Source: Myotis daubentonii
Lineage: Eukaryota > Chordata > Mammalia > Chiroptera > Vespertilionidae
Direction of reading: 5' to 3'
Length of the DNA stretch: 64,000 nt
Assembly (NCBI RefSeq): GCF_963259705.1
Contig: NC_081850.1
Coordinates: 41,439,167-41,503,166 of the forward strand
The position numbers were made by a program, and so were the translations under genes. Each line of letters starts with the position of its first letter. The first letter of the stretch is position 1. Shown here in pieces: positions 23,321-35,620 of the stretch. The notes beneath the pieces were generated by a model. It had not been told where the DNA came from and searched no databases. It was given only the letters and a program-made list of their open reading frames with translations.

Positions 23321-23386
23321 ACAAAGAAAAAGAGGGAAAAGGGGAGAGGAGGAGAAGGGAGGGGAGAAAAGAGAAGAGGAAAAATA
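23321..23386. repeat. Purine-rich (GGGA/GAAA) tract
   Basis: 65 bases almost exclusively A and G. Confidence 0.9.
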
Positions 23387-25529
23387 GTTTATAATTTTCG
23401 GTTCTATATTATATGGTTCTGCCTGCTATTGACATTGAACTTCACTTCTTAGAATCTCCCTTATAAAATGGCAAGAGTAGAATCAGACAAACTAAAAGTT
23501 TCTCTTACGCCAACATTTATAAAATTAAGAGGATAAGTTTTTGACTCTTAGTTATTTGTCCCTCAGCTCTCTATAAAAAGTAATTAAACTATCAATATTT
23601 GAGTAGGTTTCTTTTTATTTTCTCTGTTGTCCTATTTTCAAACCTTATCTTCATTAATATTTTGCTGCTCTTCGGGGCAATCAGTGGGGACTGACCCCAG
23701 TGTGGCTAACTGAGGGCAGAATCACTAACTAGATCATCAGTCACTCCTTGTGTCCCTGAGACAGAAGAAACCCAAGCAGTAAAATTTACACTAACTTCTC
23801 TTCGGTGAATACTGAAATAACTCAGAATAAGCAAGTTCAAGCTGGAATTTATGATGAGGCAAAGTCCATTAGTGCTCCAGCAAACTCATGTGAATTCTGG
23901 GAGGGTTTTAGGGACTGAACTAAGCCGTCTAATTATCTTTAGACTGAATCACATTAGAAATTGAGCTCTATTCCCCCCTGTACCAGCCAGGCAGGCTCTC
24001 AGGCTGTAAGATGCTTTGGGAGGAGTGTTAACCCTTCAGGGCCTGCGAGGTCCTACTTTGGATGGATTGACATTTAGCAGTAAAGACCTCCCATTTCAGA
24101 CAAATACCTCTGGGTCTTTCCTGATACATATAGGCTAATGTGCTTCCCGCCCCCCCCACCCCAGAAAAGTTATGCACTTCTATTAACACACGACTGGCAG
24201 CTACTTTTGTCTCTTGCACAATTCCTCTTGCCACCTAGTGCAGAAAATTTTCAGATCTTGCTTCATGCTAATTTTTGCCTCTATTGTTGTGGAATCCCTC
24301 ACTAACATATTTCAGTTTGCATATGTTCTTAATAGACAGCAAATTCAGTAGGACAAACACAGAAATTTAGGTCTTCTTCCAAGAAATCGTTTACAGCTGC
24401 TCAAATATTATTTTTATCAGAGGCAGTATCAAGATCTTCTCTTTCTCCTAAGCCAAATTTCAAGGTCAAGTTCTGATCTGTTTGTTTCCCTAGGCACATC
24501 ATCTTCTCCAACATAAAACTATTCAGATCGGCTTATTTTCTTTCCCATTACTAAACATCTTGCTTCAATCCTCAATAATGCAGCTCTTGAATGGGAAAAA
24601 AAATTATCTTCTGTTGAGCTTGACACACCTAATCTTCCAAGTTACTGATACATTCATTTCCATTCCTGTTCTGGCTATGCCATGCTACTTTGCTATACTC
24701 TGACTTTGATGCCTGGTGCCCTGTTATTTTGCAGATCAAATTAATGATTGCAATTTCAGTGCAGAATTACAGTACTCTTTTTTCAGGATTTATTTCAAGT
24801 AATAATAGTAGCAGTTTTATCATTATTATTTAGAACACATATTAAGTAGTGTTGTTAAATATTTTAGATAAAACTACATATGTATCTATTTATCAAAACA
24901 TAAAGAAAAATATACATTTATAAGAAAAGACAAATATTAAAGCTTCTTTATAACTATAAAATGAATTATTTTCTGCTCCCTGGTCCTGCTGCTTCTTGGA
25001 CTCCGATCCTTTCTGCAACCATGTCATTCTTGCTGCCATGATCTCTGATGGAGCTAGTCTTATTAGCTTAGATAACTTTCTGCTCTGTCCAGTGACATTA
25101 AATGAAGTTTCTAAGACTAGCACATTTGGAAATAGCACTGATTCTTCTCCTCCAGTAAGAATGGTCCTGCCCACGGTAGAACAAATGCCCTTCCCCAGTA
25201 AAGACAAAAGTAAGGGTTCTTCCTGCCTCTGTTATGGTGGGTGGGGGTCAGGCTGCAGGAACAGAAAACTGATGGGAGATAGGATGATTAGTTCTAAGAA
25301 CTAAGAAGTAAAGATGGTTTGAGAGGGTTGGCATTTGTCAGAGATGCAGGAATGATACTGTAGATGGACAAACTGCTGAGAGGTATCTTTAATAACAATG
25401 TTATATCCACAGAGATGCTTTGTGTTTTGGTATTTTAAAAACCATGACACAACAGAAGACCTTAAAACCAGTAACAGATATTTTAATCACTAGGTCAAAG
25501 CTAAAATAATAATTCCAATTCTCTCTGTA
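23387..25529. other. No recognisable gene or repeat
   Basis: Contains overlapping open frames on both strands at 24893-25304 (about 100 codons each). I see no domain, Kozak-supported start or splice context, so I do not call a gene. Confidence 0.5.
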
Positions 25530-25665
25530 ATATTGCTATTAATGCCTACCTTTGATAAATTAAGAAAACTAACAATTAAAGAGGTTAAATTGCCCAACAT
25601 CACATAGTTATCAAATATCAGATATGAAGTTAAGCATAGCCTTACACCCTTTACAGAACTCCCCC
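25530..25665 (-). repeat. MIR SINE (old)
   Basis: 'taattaagaaaactaacaattaaagaggttaaattgcccaacatcacatag'-type sequence matches reversed MIR core. Confidence 0.55.
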
Positions 25666-26270
25666 TCCCCATCAGTTCAGCTTTGATTATGCTGAAATAG
25701 GTAAGACATTGGAGACATATTGTACAGTTGGCTATCAATCCAGAGCTGTGGAGTAAGACATAGACTGGTGATACAGACCTGGGTTTATCAGAATGTAATG
25801 GATAATTAAAGATGGGGAATTGTACAATATCACCAGAAAAAGGTGAGAAAGAATATTATGCTCATAAATATATATTAAGTACAAAAACTGGTTCATTTCT
25901 GTTTTAATCACAATCATTGAAGAAAGAAGGTAAGCAGTTTATCTTCAATAATGTTCTATATAAAAACTAAAGAACCTGTTTCCATGAAAACTATTCTGAA
26001 GTTTGTCATCAAAATCAGTCAGTTATTTCATTCTCTTTCTTTTATTTGAGGGTAGAGTCCAGGAGGAAAGGCATATCCTTTAATTTTTACAAATTAGACA
26101 AGAGTATTATATCTCAAAGATGCTTAATTTATAGAGTATTATTTGAGAAATGTAAAATAAAAATAGCCACGTAGTCATCACACAACAATCTCCTATTTTA
26201 ATAAAAAGTCATAATCTCTACATCTTTTCTACAACAGATAATACATTCTGATGCTATTAACTCTGTAGAA

Positions 26271-26346
26271 CAAGCATGTCAAACTCGCGGCAAGCGGGCC
26301 ACAAAACGAGATATGTGGCCTGCCAGCCGTGAGTTTGACATGCTTG
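26271..26346. mobile_element. 76-bp hAT MITE with 8-bp target duplication
   Basis: Near-palindrome: CAAGCATGTCAAACTCGCGGC at the left and GCCGTGAGTTTGACATGCTTG at the right (one mismatch pair). It is flanked by perfect CTGTAGAA duplications at 26263-26270 and 26347-26354. An eight-base duplication with a central TAGA-like core is the hAT hallmark. The small size leaves about 34 bp between the arms. Confidence 0.92.
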
Positions 26347-26833
26347 CTGTAGAATAATTTCTTTAAGTAAGATCCTGGGTTAAAGATTATGTAAAATATT
26401 TATTTAAATGAAACTGCTACATTTATTACACAAAAATATTGTGACTACTCAGCCTCTAACCATTAATATAATGAAGCACAAATATCTTTGCCTTTTGTCC
26501 AACACTTAATTCAGAAACTTTATTTAAACATTTCCCAATCTAATGAGCTTTGGGTGAAGCTGGCATCATTATTTGGTTGTACTATTATTATTTTAGTTCT
26601 TTTTTCATAAGAACCAGAGTATACATTAATTGACCATTTTGATCTCTTCTTATGTGTATTACTTGTATGTGTCCATTTATCTATGAGAAATTGATAATAG
26701 GGTTATCTTAATTTAAAAAAATAATTTATAAGGTTTTTCACGTAATTTGTATAATAAATCTCTCTACCACCATCTTGCTGCCTTCTTGTAGGGGATGTCT
26801 CATATAATTGTTTTTATTTATACCATCTTACTC

Positions 26834-26837
<4 letters not shown>

Positions 26838-26875
<38 letters not shown>
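26838..26875. repeat. (AT)n microsatellite
   Basis: Perfect AT run of about 19 units. Confidence 0.97.
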
Positions 26876-26878
<3 letters not shown>

Positions 26879-27129
26879 CTCATATTATATATTAAATCTA
26901 TCCATTATCCCATTCTTATTTTGCTGGATCCATCAAAAAATTTTTTGTTCCCTTGCATTACCTACCTCACTGTCAGGAGTCATAATTTAACTCACATGTT
27001 TTTATTTTTATATTAATATGAATAACAATTATTCACCTCTTGCCTAGTACCTAGGAGACTGAAGCTCATCATCTTTTCCTTCTCCAGACATTTATAGTGA
27101 ACTCTTACATATCTTTTACTTTCCACCAA

Positions 27130-27275
27130 CAGTTCTGTTGCTGCTTTTTTGTTGTTGTTATTGATAATATTACAGATATCTCCCATTTTTTCCCCTCTTA
27201 TCCCCCTCCTCCCAGCCCCTACCCACTCACCCCCATCTTCACTACCATATTGCCCATGTCCATGGGCTTTGCATA
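27130..27275 (-). mobile_element. L1 3' UTR (left part), split by a Helitron
   Basis: On the minus strand the sequence is G-rich ('ggggtgagtgggtagggg', 'gggaggagggggataag') and ends in 'atctgtaatattatcaataacaacaa', typical of bat/laurasiatherian L1 3' UTR tails. The other half is at 27682-27915. Confidence 0.7.
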
Positions 27276-27681
27276 TCTATATATATAAAAGCCTACGCGA
27301 CCTTTATGATGGAATGACTGGAATGACTGGTCACTATAACATGCACTGACCACCGGGGGCAGATGCTCAACACAGGGGCTGGCCCCAGCCCACAGGCCCC
27401 GATTGCAGATGGGGCCTGCTGGCCAACCTCTCAGGTCCCTCCCCCTGTCTCTGCGCCCTGCTGGCAGGCCCCAATTGGCCCACCACCTGCCTGCCTCAGT
27501 GGCAGTTGGCCCATTCCTCCAGCGGGCAGGCCCTGATCACCCTATTGGGGCTGGGCTCTGGGCTAGGTGAGTGGTCGCGGACACAGTCAGCAAGGGAAGG
27601 AGGAGGGGAGGAGGTGGGGAACCTGATCAGCCCTGATCGCCAGCTGGGCCTAGGGACCCCACCTGTGCACCGGGCCTCTAG
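27276..27681 (+). mobile_element. Helitron (HeliBat-like), non-autonomous
   Basis: Complete copy: starts TCTATATATATAAAAGCC at 27276 after A and ends GTGCACCGGGCCTCTAG at 27681 before T. The interior has two 'tggtcactataacatgcactgaccaccggggg'-type blocks and a GC-rich middle, with no Rep/helicase. Removing it rejoins the L1 3' UTR. Confidence 0.93.
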
Positions 27682-27915
27682 TTAGTATATAAGTTCTTTA
27701 GTTTATCTCTTCTCTTTGCCCCAACTCCACACTGAGGTATGTCAGTCTATTCCATCCCTTCATTGCTTCTGGTCTCATTTTGTTAGTCAATTCATTTTGT
27801 TCATTACATTCAACAAATAAGTGAGGTCATGTGATACTTGTCTTTCTCATATTGGCTTATTTAACTTAGCATAATATTTTCCAGGTCCATCCATGTTGTT
27901 TGTTTTGCTGCTTTG
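27682..27915 (-). mobile_element. L1 3' UTR / ORF2 end (right part)
   Basis: On the minus strand it reads 'acatggatggacctggaaaatattatgctaagttaaataagccaatatgagaaagacaagtatcacatgacc', the end of L1 ORF2. Truncated near 27915. Confidence 0.8.
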
Positions 27916-28788
27916 ACCAGGAAAAAGTTTATGAGAAAGAGAGGGGACACAGATATACCCACTGCTGGTCTTGTTCTTTCTTTTAAATGATAATTTCAAT
28001 GAAGATTTTTAAAACTCCAAATGTTTCAAATAATTTGTAAAATAAATGCTTTAACATAAATGTTGTAGCACATTGAGTAGCTGATTATTGAAGAACCAAG
28101 AATTCATTCATATATGTATTTATTCTACAGTACATATCTGGGACTAATAAAGACAAATTGCTAGTTGTACATACTAAAAATGAAAATTTCAAAAAAAAAA
28201 CTAAGTCTCTTATTGTTTCCTGCCTTGAAAAGAATGAGGAATTGCCATAAATTAAATGTTAGTAAATTAAAAATGGTAGTTTATATAAGAAGATTTAATC
28301 ATGTGTTACAGAAAATCCGAGAATGGAGAAATCACTGCTAGACCACTATATAAGAGAAGTAATAGAGTAAATGAATGAGATTTGTCTGTGATAAGGCTCT
28401 AGGGTAAAGCTCCAGGTTTCACAAAATATTATGGATCTAGGAGAAAGAGAGGTTTTCAAATTTATTCAAGTCAGAGAAATGCTATAGAATACAGTAGATT
28501 CGGGTCATAAAGGGCCTAGATTCCACCCACAGGGCTCCTAGGAATTTTTAAATAAATGGGCTGCCCTTGACACTGATCCCTCATCTTTTAAAAGCCTTTA
28601 GGATCTTTTATAATCATTTTTCTATATCCAGTCCAATTGTACATAAAGTTTCTTCTTAAATATTTTTATTTTCTTCCCTTCCTATTCTCCCTATTGATTT
28701 CCCTTTCTAGCATTCTTAAAAATACTTACCTATGTATACCAATGTTATAACTAAACTCTTTAACTTTCCAACCCATCTTGTATATTTA
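27916..28788. other. No recognisable gene or repeat
   Basis: AT-rich and without coding signal. Confidence 0.5.
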
Positions 28789-29307
28789 ATAGAGACCCAG
28801 TGCATGGATTCATGCACCAGTGGGGTCCCTCAGTCTGGCCTGCACCCTCTCACAACCCAGGATCCCTCAGGGGATGTCAGACTGCTGGTTTTGGCCTGAT
28901 CCCCGCAGGCCAGGGCAAGGGGATTGGGCTGAAACTGGCAGTCTGACATCCCCCAAGGGATGTAGTAGTGCATGAAGCACAGGTGGCCAGGGAGGAGCCC
29001 GAGCTCAGGCCAGGCACTGCACTGCTCCCACTTATCCTGCTGCGCCTGCCGCCACTGCTGCTCAGTAGTGCTGCAGTGGAAACGGAAGAGACTCGTGCAG
29101 CTGCAGGTGCACTCACCAGTCGTGAGCCCAGCATCTGGCACCTGTCGGTCATCTGAGCAGCGCTCCTGCTGTGGAAGCACACTGACCACCAGGGGCAGCT
29201 CCTACATTGAGCCTCTGGCCCCTGGTAGTCAGTGTGTGTCATAGTGACCAGTCGACCTGTCATTTCAGTCATTCGGTAGTTGTCACATAGGCTTTTATAT
29301 ATATAGA
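28789..29307 (-). mobile_element. Helitron (HeliBat-like), non-autonomous
   Basis: The 3' hairpin (TGCATGGATTCATGCA) is followed by CTCTAT instead of CTAG at 28792-28789. The 5' TC is at 29307-29306, then TATATATATAAAAGCCTATG. It is bounded by A and T. Internally it has an inverted pair: 'ggggatgtcagactgc' near 28873 and 'gcagtctgacatccccc' near 28938, which can form a long stem. The GC-rich interior carries overlapping frames on both strands with no protein motif. Confidence 0.88.
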
Positions 29308-32002
29308 TGCTTACAAAGATTTCCAATGTCTGGCAACTAAATACAATGACACAGTGAGCCAACCATGAATTGAGATTGCCTGTGATCTCATCTCAGTTTT
29401 ACAATAATGTATTCCAATTTAAAAATCTAAAGAAAAAATATATAATAAAATAAAAATCTAAACTCACTTAATGATTTTATACATTTGCTTCCTCACCTTA
29501 AAAGTGATAATATTAATAGTTGTTAAATAAAATAAGATTAATGTGTATGTTTCAGAAAATGTAACTTGTTGGTTATTGTAATGTAAATTTTATTCTGTTC
29601 TTAGAAGACACTGAAAAACTAAGTTTCCAAATTTTCTAACAGATTCTTTCCAACCCAGGTTTCGGAGACAGTGTCTATTATCTCTCCTCACCAACTGCTC
29701 CTTCAACAGTCCTCTCAGCTGTTCCTGTGGCAAGCACTAGTGCAGCCAATTTTGTTTTCCTTCTAATAACGTTACATCCTATTAAACCATATCAATGTGC
29801 CATCAATATTTTCTAGTCTTCACACATTATCCTAAGATGGGTTATTTTTTCACCTGTTTCTTTGCATTGCCAACATTACTCTGAGTCCAAAACATCACAC
29901 CTGTGCAATTTGGAAGGCATCCAATAAACTCTGTAGAATTTAAAATTATACTTTCTCTAACTTAGCTCCTTTTGATATAGTATCAGTGGAGTCAAGTAGT
30001 CTATTCCATTGATTTTTTTTCACTCTATTTTTACATTTAATCCCCCATAACATTTTTCTTTCCATGGCTTACCCAATTCTGCTAGGGTATATTCTTCTTT
30101 TAAAAATAATGTATATTTTTAAACTGGTGTGTATTCCCTCATAATTCACATTTTTGCAATTTTAAAGCAACAGTAGACATATTATTCTTAATTCTAACTA
30201 ACTAGATGTGATTGTTAATCAGTATGTGTATGTATATATATTAATTATGACAAGGTATAGTAAGCTTTTTAACTATTGGAAAATAAGTAAAATACATTGA
30301 AAGAAAATTTTGTCTCAAAGCTGTTTAATATATTCTTTCTTTTAAAATTTACTCTTATTAATTAATTAGAAGTTTGGCTTAAATACAGTGAAAAAGTATT
30401 GCTAAATTTGGCACAGTAATATAATAATATATCTCCCCAAATTTATTATTTCTTTCCTGAACTATATAATCTTATCTGGTGAAATTTATAAATTAGGACC
30501 TTAAAGCATAAATTGTTACAACTGAAAAAGCAATAGATCATTTATTTTATCACTTTATTCTATAAATAATGGTATTACTGTACAAATGAACTTATGTACT
30601 ATCCAATATCACATTTCTGGTCATTTTTTTGGTAGTCTCCAGAGTTCTAGACTGGTGCTATTTTAAATACAGACTTCTCTATACCTTTTTTCTAAACTTT
30701 CTAATGAATATGAAGATATTCATAGTTTTGTTAATCTGTATGCAATTTTCCTTCATTGGATAAACTGAGAGACATAAGCTATTTCATATATCTTTTATTA
30801 AGTAAATTTTGCTTTCAACACACTTCAGATACTTTGGAAAACTGGAACTCTAATGATAAACATAAAAATAAAACCCAATAACCCAGTGACAACCATCATA
30901 TTAATAAGATAGAAAATTCAAAGATTAGATATTTAATAATAATACACATAATTTTAATATGTATATGTCTTTTCAGGAAATTCTATGGTCAAAGTCTTCT
31001 TGTTGTTTTATTGCTAATTTAATTATTATAATAAGCTAGTATATTCATTTCTAATCATTATTTCCTTTTCAAATATGAGCTATTTTAAGTATAATAGAAA
31101 TAATTTCCCCTACTAAAATGAGTTCTCACTCTTGGAGTCCTGTACCAACATAGAATAGCTTGATATATTTGTACATCAGATTCTCACAATAATATAGAGT
31201 TATTTTTTATTGTTATGACCTCTGAAAGGTAATATGTTGTGTTTTTTGTTGTTGTTGTTGAAAAAAGTAGTAAGGGGAAACATGGAGGATAGAGGTGAAA
31301 GGTACTTGGTGATTCTTGATGCAAAAACATGAAGCTACAAAACTCAGGTCACGTTTAGGAGCTAAGGTGTGTGGGTAGTGATTCTACACACTCCAGTTGC
31401 GTGCTCCCCTACCCCCAGAGAGCTCATTTTCTCTATGACTCTGGACACTTTCTTTAGATTAGGATTTATAAAAACAGGTATGTTTGGTCATATGGAGGAA
31501 AACATATTGAGGTTTTTTTTTTCTTTTTATGAAGCAAAATACATTTAATTTAAAGGACTTTTGGAGAAATCATCCTTACTACATTTATGGCACTAAAATG
31601 TCACTTTTCAAATATCTTTTCCCAGAAAACTATAGTTGGTTAACTGATATTAGACACTAGAGTTTTAAATTCATAGATAACTACTATAACAGAAAACCAT
31701 AAAACTATTATTCTAGATGATTTTAAAATTGCATCTCTCAATAATAATAATGTGGTTGAAAGGTTTTCTGGAGTCTATATTTAAATATTTTGTGCAGGAA
31801 CCATCACTATATAAATGATTTGAATAACTCAAATAAGTACACATACAGCATCTTAACAGCCCAATTTCACCTGATATGACAAAAAAGTGATTATTTGCAA
31901 AGTGGCCTTCTGGAAACCAAGGCCCTGATATATGGCTCAAAATAACCTCATAGCCATGAGTCATGGAAATTCTTGGAACATCTGGTTAACCCTACTTGTG
32001 TG
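29308..32002. other. No recognisable gene or repeat
   Basis: About 2.7 kb, very AT-rich. No element or exon recognised. Short GTT repeat at 31240-31260. Confidence 0.5.
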
Positions 32003-32335
32003 GTGCTATGGTGTGAATGTTTGTGTCCCCCCTCCACACCCAAATTCATTCTAACCCCCAAAGATGTTTACTAGGTGACCTTTAGGAGGTGATAATGAAG
32101 GTGGGGCTCTTATGAATGGAATCCGACTTATTACAAAAGAAGCTCCAGAGTCCTGGCCTCTTTTGCTGCATGAGGAGACATGGAAAGTCTGCAACCCACA
32201 GAGGGCTCTCACCCAATCATGCTAGCACCCTGATCTCAGCCTCCCGGCCTCCAGAAATGTGAGCAATAAATTTCTGCTGTTTATAAGTCATCCAGTCTGT
32301 GGTATTTTATTATAGTAACCCTAATGGACTAAGCC
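32003..32335 (+). repeat. ERVL-MaLR LTR (MST/MLT1-like)
   Basis: Begins 'tggtgctatggtgtgaatgtttgtgtcccc'. Retains 'cttttgctgcatgaggagacatgg' and 'gcctccagaaatgtgagcaataaatttctgctgtttataagtcatccagtctgtggta', and ends 'taatggactaagcc'. This is the ordered layout of a solo MaLR LTR, including its AATAAA signal. Confidence 0.85.
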
Positions 32336-32385
32336 AGTTCAGGGTGTGAGAGTGAAGAGAAGAAGGAAGTGGGGCTAGAGCAAGT

Positions 32386-32640
32386 CCAGGACACCCTGGC
32401 ACGACAGCATTGTCATCTCTGGCTAATCCCAGGTACCAAAGGATAACTTATAAAATTCTGAAGATGGCATTTCCAATGACCAGGAACCATGGGGAATGAA
32501 GTCTGGGCTCAGGACACCCTCCATGGGTAGCATTGCTGACTGGTCCCTGGCACCAAAGGTGAGCTAAAAAATTTCAAAGCAAGCACTCCAAATTACAGGG
32601 GCTCATATCTAAGCAGGTAGGTGTAGAAAGTACACAGCAA
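32386..32640 (+). repeat. Diverged two-copy tandem repeat (~123 bp)
   Basis: 'aggacaccct' occurs at 32388 and 32511, followed in both units by 'agcattg', 'ctggtccctggcaccaaagg'-like and 'aaaattctga/aaatttcaaa' segments. Origin unknown; possibly internal sequence of the adjoining LTR element. Confidence 0.5.
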
Positions 32641-32722
32641 TTAGTATTATCTCCATTTTCCAGATAAGATACAATCTCTCAGAGGATGCCCACCTGCCAA
32701 ATAGAGAATTCATGGTCTAACA

Positions 32723-32944
32723 CAGTGGTTCTCAACCTGTGGTTCGTGACCCCTTTGGGGGTCAAATGACCCTTTCACAGGGGACGCCTAAGACCATCAG
32801 GAAACACATATATAATTACATATTGTTTTTGTGATTAATCACTATGCTTTAATTATGTTCAATTTGTAACAATGAAATTGGGGGTGACCACAACATGAGG
32901 AACTATATTAAGGGTTGCGGCATTAGGAAGGTTGAGAACCACTG
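32723..32944 (+). mobile_element. SPIN-type hAT element
   Basis: Ends CAGTGGTTCTCAACCTGTGG and AAGGTTGAGAACCACTG, flanked by perfect GTCTAACA duplications (32715-32722 and 32945-32952). The interior keeps 'gacccctttgggggtcaaatgaccctttcacagggg' and 'caacatgaggaactatattaa'. SPIN is an hAT family known for horizontal transfer into several tetrapod lineages including vesper bats. Non-autonomous. Confidence 0.95.
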
Positions 32945-33301
32945 GTCTAACATCTAGAACTTTCATGTAGTTACCAGATGATTAGACCTACACAACACTC
33001 TCCTTCCTTGGCTCATTAAACTCTAAAAAGATGTGGTCAATTTCTTTTTCTATTTCTAACAATTTTAATCATTAATGATTTCCCTTATTTTGAAATACAG
33101 TGCAGGCTCTCCACATTTGCTACCTAAAACTACTGAACAAGAAAATTGTCAGGAGACAATTGCTGAATACAGCCTGTTCTCTTTTAAGTAAGATAACTTT
33201 AAAAAGTAAGACTTCCAACAGTTCCCTAAGCATAAAGCATATTGTTCTCCTGCCCCTTATAACTTTTATATATTTATACTTTTCCCATTTTATAATCAGT
33301 T

Positions 33302-33999
33302 CTAGAGGCTTGGTGCATGACATTCATGCACTGGGGGGTGTGGGGGTCCCTCAGCCCAGCCTGCACCCTCTCCAATCTGGGAGCCCTCAGGGGAGCCCTC
33401 TCCAATCCGGGAGCTTCTATCTGTCTTTGCAATCACATGAGCAAATTGTCTGAGACCCCAACTCAGTTTGGTTTGCTGCACACAGAATAATAGAGGCTTT
33501 TTTTTTTGGCTTCACTGCTGGAGATTTCCTGGAAGTTTTAGGACATCTTTCCTTTAATTTTTCCTAGACACTCTGATTTTACTTATGTCTCTCAACTTTG
33601 CTTTCCCTCCATCCCCCACCACAACAGTAACTTGCTCCAGGCTCACTTTGCTCTAGTGTCTAGGAGATCCATCTGCCACCAGAACTACTATTCCTAGAAT
33701 TCCTGGTGCTCCCTATGATCTTGGTTTTCCCTTCCAGCTCTGTCTCCGTCCCATGGCCTCCCACTCTGCCAAGTCCTCCAAGCCACCAGCTCTCTCTCTC
33801 TCTCTGCTCTTCATCTGGCAGCTTGGGGAGCCAAGTTCCCCAAGCCTCGGGCTCTCCCACTCAGCTCTCCTGCCTGGCGCCTGTGTATGCAAATTAACCC
33901 ACCATCTTTGTTGGGTTAATTTTCATACTCACTCCTGATTGGCTGGTGAGCGTAGCAGAGGGACAGTCAATTTACATGTTTCTCTTTTATTATATAAGA
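33302..33999 (-). mobile_element. Helitron (HeliBat-like) with unassigned cargo
   Basis: The 3' CTAG is at 33302-33305 with hairpin GTGCATGACATTCATGCAC. The 5' TC is at 33999-33998, then TTATATAATAAAAGAGAAAC. The interior on the minus strand has a CCAAT box ('agccaatcag') and an AAGATGG motif near the 5' end, like the 40250 and 50763 elements. It then has about 350 bp of otherwise unmatched sequence, including a 66-codon frame (33860-33660). That part may be captured genomic sequence. Confidence 0.87.
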
Positions 34000-34130
34000 T
34001 TAGAGAAAAGTCATCCATAGACAAGAAACTGTACTTTCTCTTACTTCTGTAAGGTGTGTCACATATAGTGCTCAAAAATATCAAAAACATACTTAAAATA
34101 ATAGATTTTCTGTAATTAAATTTTCATATA

Positions 34131-34131
<1 letters not shown>

Positions 34132-34184
<53 letters not shown>
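34132..34184. repeat. (GT)n-(AT)n microsatellite
   Basis: Short GT run followed by about 20 AT units. Confidence 0.95.
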
Positions 34185-34185
<1 letters not shown>

Positions 34186-34929
34186 CAAGTTATTCCTCTA
34201 GATTCTCAGATATAAAAACATGATAAAGGTCTAACAGAGGTCACATTTTCAAGGATTTTTCTTCACACATAGAGTGTTGATAACTGAATTTGCATGTGAT
34301 TAATTTTCCTTAGTAAAAAAGGAAAATTTTAAATTGTTAGAAAAACACCACTTCCTATTGTTAATTACAGATATGTCATCTACCACCTAGTGAAATTTGT
34401 ACAATAAGAGACAATGTAAGTTTTATTTTCCATATTTTACATATTAATGAAAACTTCTTTAGTGTATCTCTATAATGTATTATCAAAGATGACCCAGTCA
34501 AGGCTCTCCTTCACTGAATCATCTCTGATAATATTTTTTTCAATTATGCTTGATCACAAATTGACCTGAGATCTTTAACCAATCAACATTAAACATTTCC
34601 TTTATGTGGTACATAATAATCAAGGATTTTTAAGGTTGAATTATGGTTATTTAGGGTGGCTTTAGTAGGAAAAGAGTAAATAATCCACAAAAGGTGCCTA
34701 TCGGTAAATAAGCAGAATAGTCTTGAGAGTTATATGTTTATACAAACATTATTTAAATATTAAGAAATATTATTGAAATGAGCTTTCTATGTCTTCTATT
34801 ATATGTTATAATACTTTTATTAGTTACCATTAGGGCTTACCTATTCAAGGCTTCATAGCTTGACCTACATAGTCCCTGTGAATGTCATCTAGATTCAACT
34901 AATACATACTCTGCAGGTGGCTTCCCAGA
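34185..34929. other. No recognisable gene or repeat
   Basis: AT-rich, nothing identifiable. Confidence 0.5.
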
Positions 34930-34937
34930 CTTTAAAC

Positions 34938-35131
34938 CAGTGGTTCTCAACCTCTGGCCCTTTATGTGACCCAACCATAAAATTATTTTTGTTGCTACTT
35001 CATAACTGTAATGTAGCTACAGTTATGAATCATAATGTAAATATCTGATATGCAAGATGATCTTAGGTGACTCCTTTGAAAGGGTTGTTCGACCGCCAAA
35101 GGGGTCGCGACCCACAGGTTGAGAACCGCTG
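34938..35131 (-). mobile_element. SPIN-type hAT element
   Basis: Opposite orientation to the copy at 32723. Ends CAGTGGTTCTCAACCT and CAGGTTGAGAACCGCTG, flanked by perfect CTTTAAAC duplications (34930-34937 and 35132-35139). Carries 'ggggtcgcgaccc', 'cataactgtaatgtagctacagttatg' and 'atctgatatgcaagatgatct', all SPIN landmarks. Confidence 0.95.
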
Positions 35132-35499
35132 CTTTAAACTCTCCTCATTTGCTATTCTGCCTATTCACCTTCCCCCATATTACGCTGAAAAAACACCATG
35201 TTCATCATGCTTGCTGTCCATTTGACTCTTCACTGAGTCTCAATTTTCTACAAAATAAAATCCCCCAAATCCCTACCTCTAGCTCCAATTTACCTTTCCA
35301 ATTCCAATCCTATATTACATATATAAACCTGTATGTTCGCCTGTGGGTTTTTCTGTCTCCAAGGCATGCCTTCCTCTTTTCTTCATAGAAATGTATACTT
35401 ACTGCATTCCTAGCCAGCAAAACTATTCCCATCATTTGAAGCCAAATTCCACTTTCTCCCTATGAAATACAATGTCCTATCATTGAGCACAGATTTTAT

Positions 35500-35620
35500 G
35501 GTTTGCAAAATATTTTCACAGACATTCTCAATTCGTTTTAATTAAGCTGATATAAATAGACATTTTACAGATAAGGAACCTGAGGCTCAAAGAGGTCCTC
35601 CTTAACTATGTGAATTCATA
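35500..35620 (-). repeat. MIR SINE (old)
   Basis: 'gacattttacagataaggaacctgaggctcaaagaggtc' is reversed MIR core. Confidence 0.75.

Noticed and set aside
23321..23386. Regulatory triplex or replication element
   Set aside because: A plain purine-rich simple repeat with no further support.
24893..25304. Overlapping ~100-codon frames on both strands
   Set aside because: Mutual shadows; no recognisable domain, splice sites or retrocopy tail.
28830..29362. 161- and 119-codon minus-strand frames
   Set aside because: Inside and at the edge of a GC-rich Helitron; no protein family resemblance.
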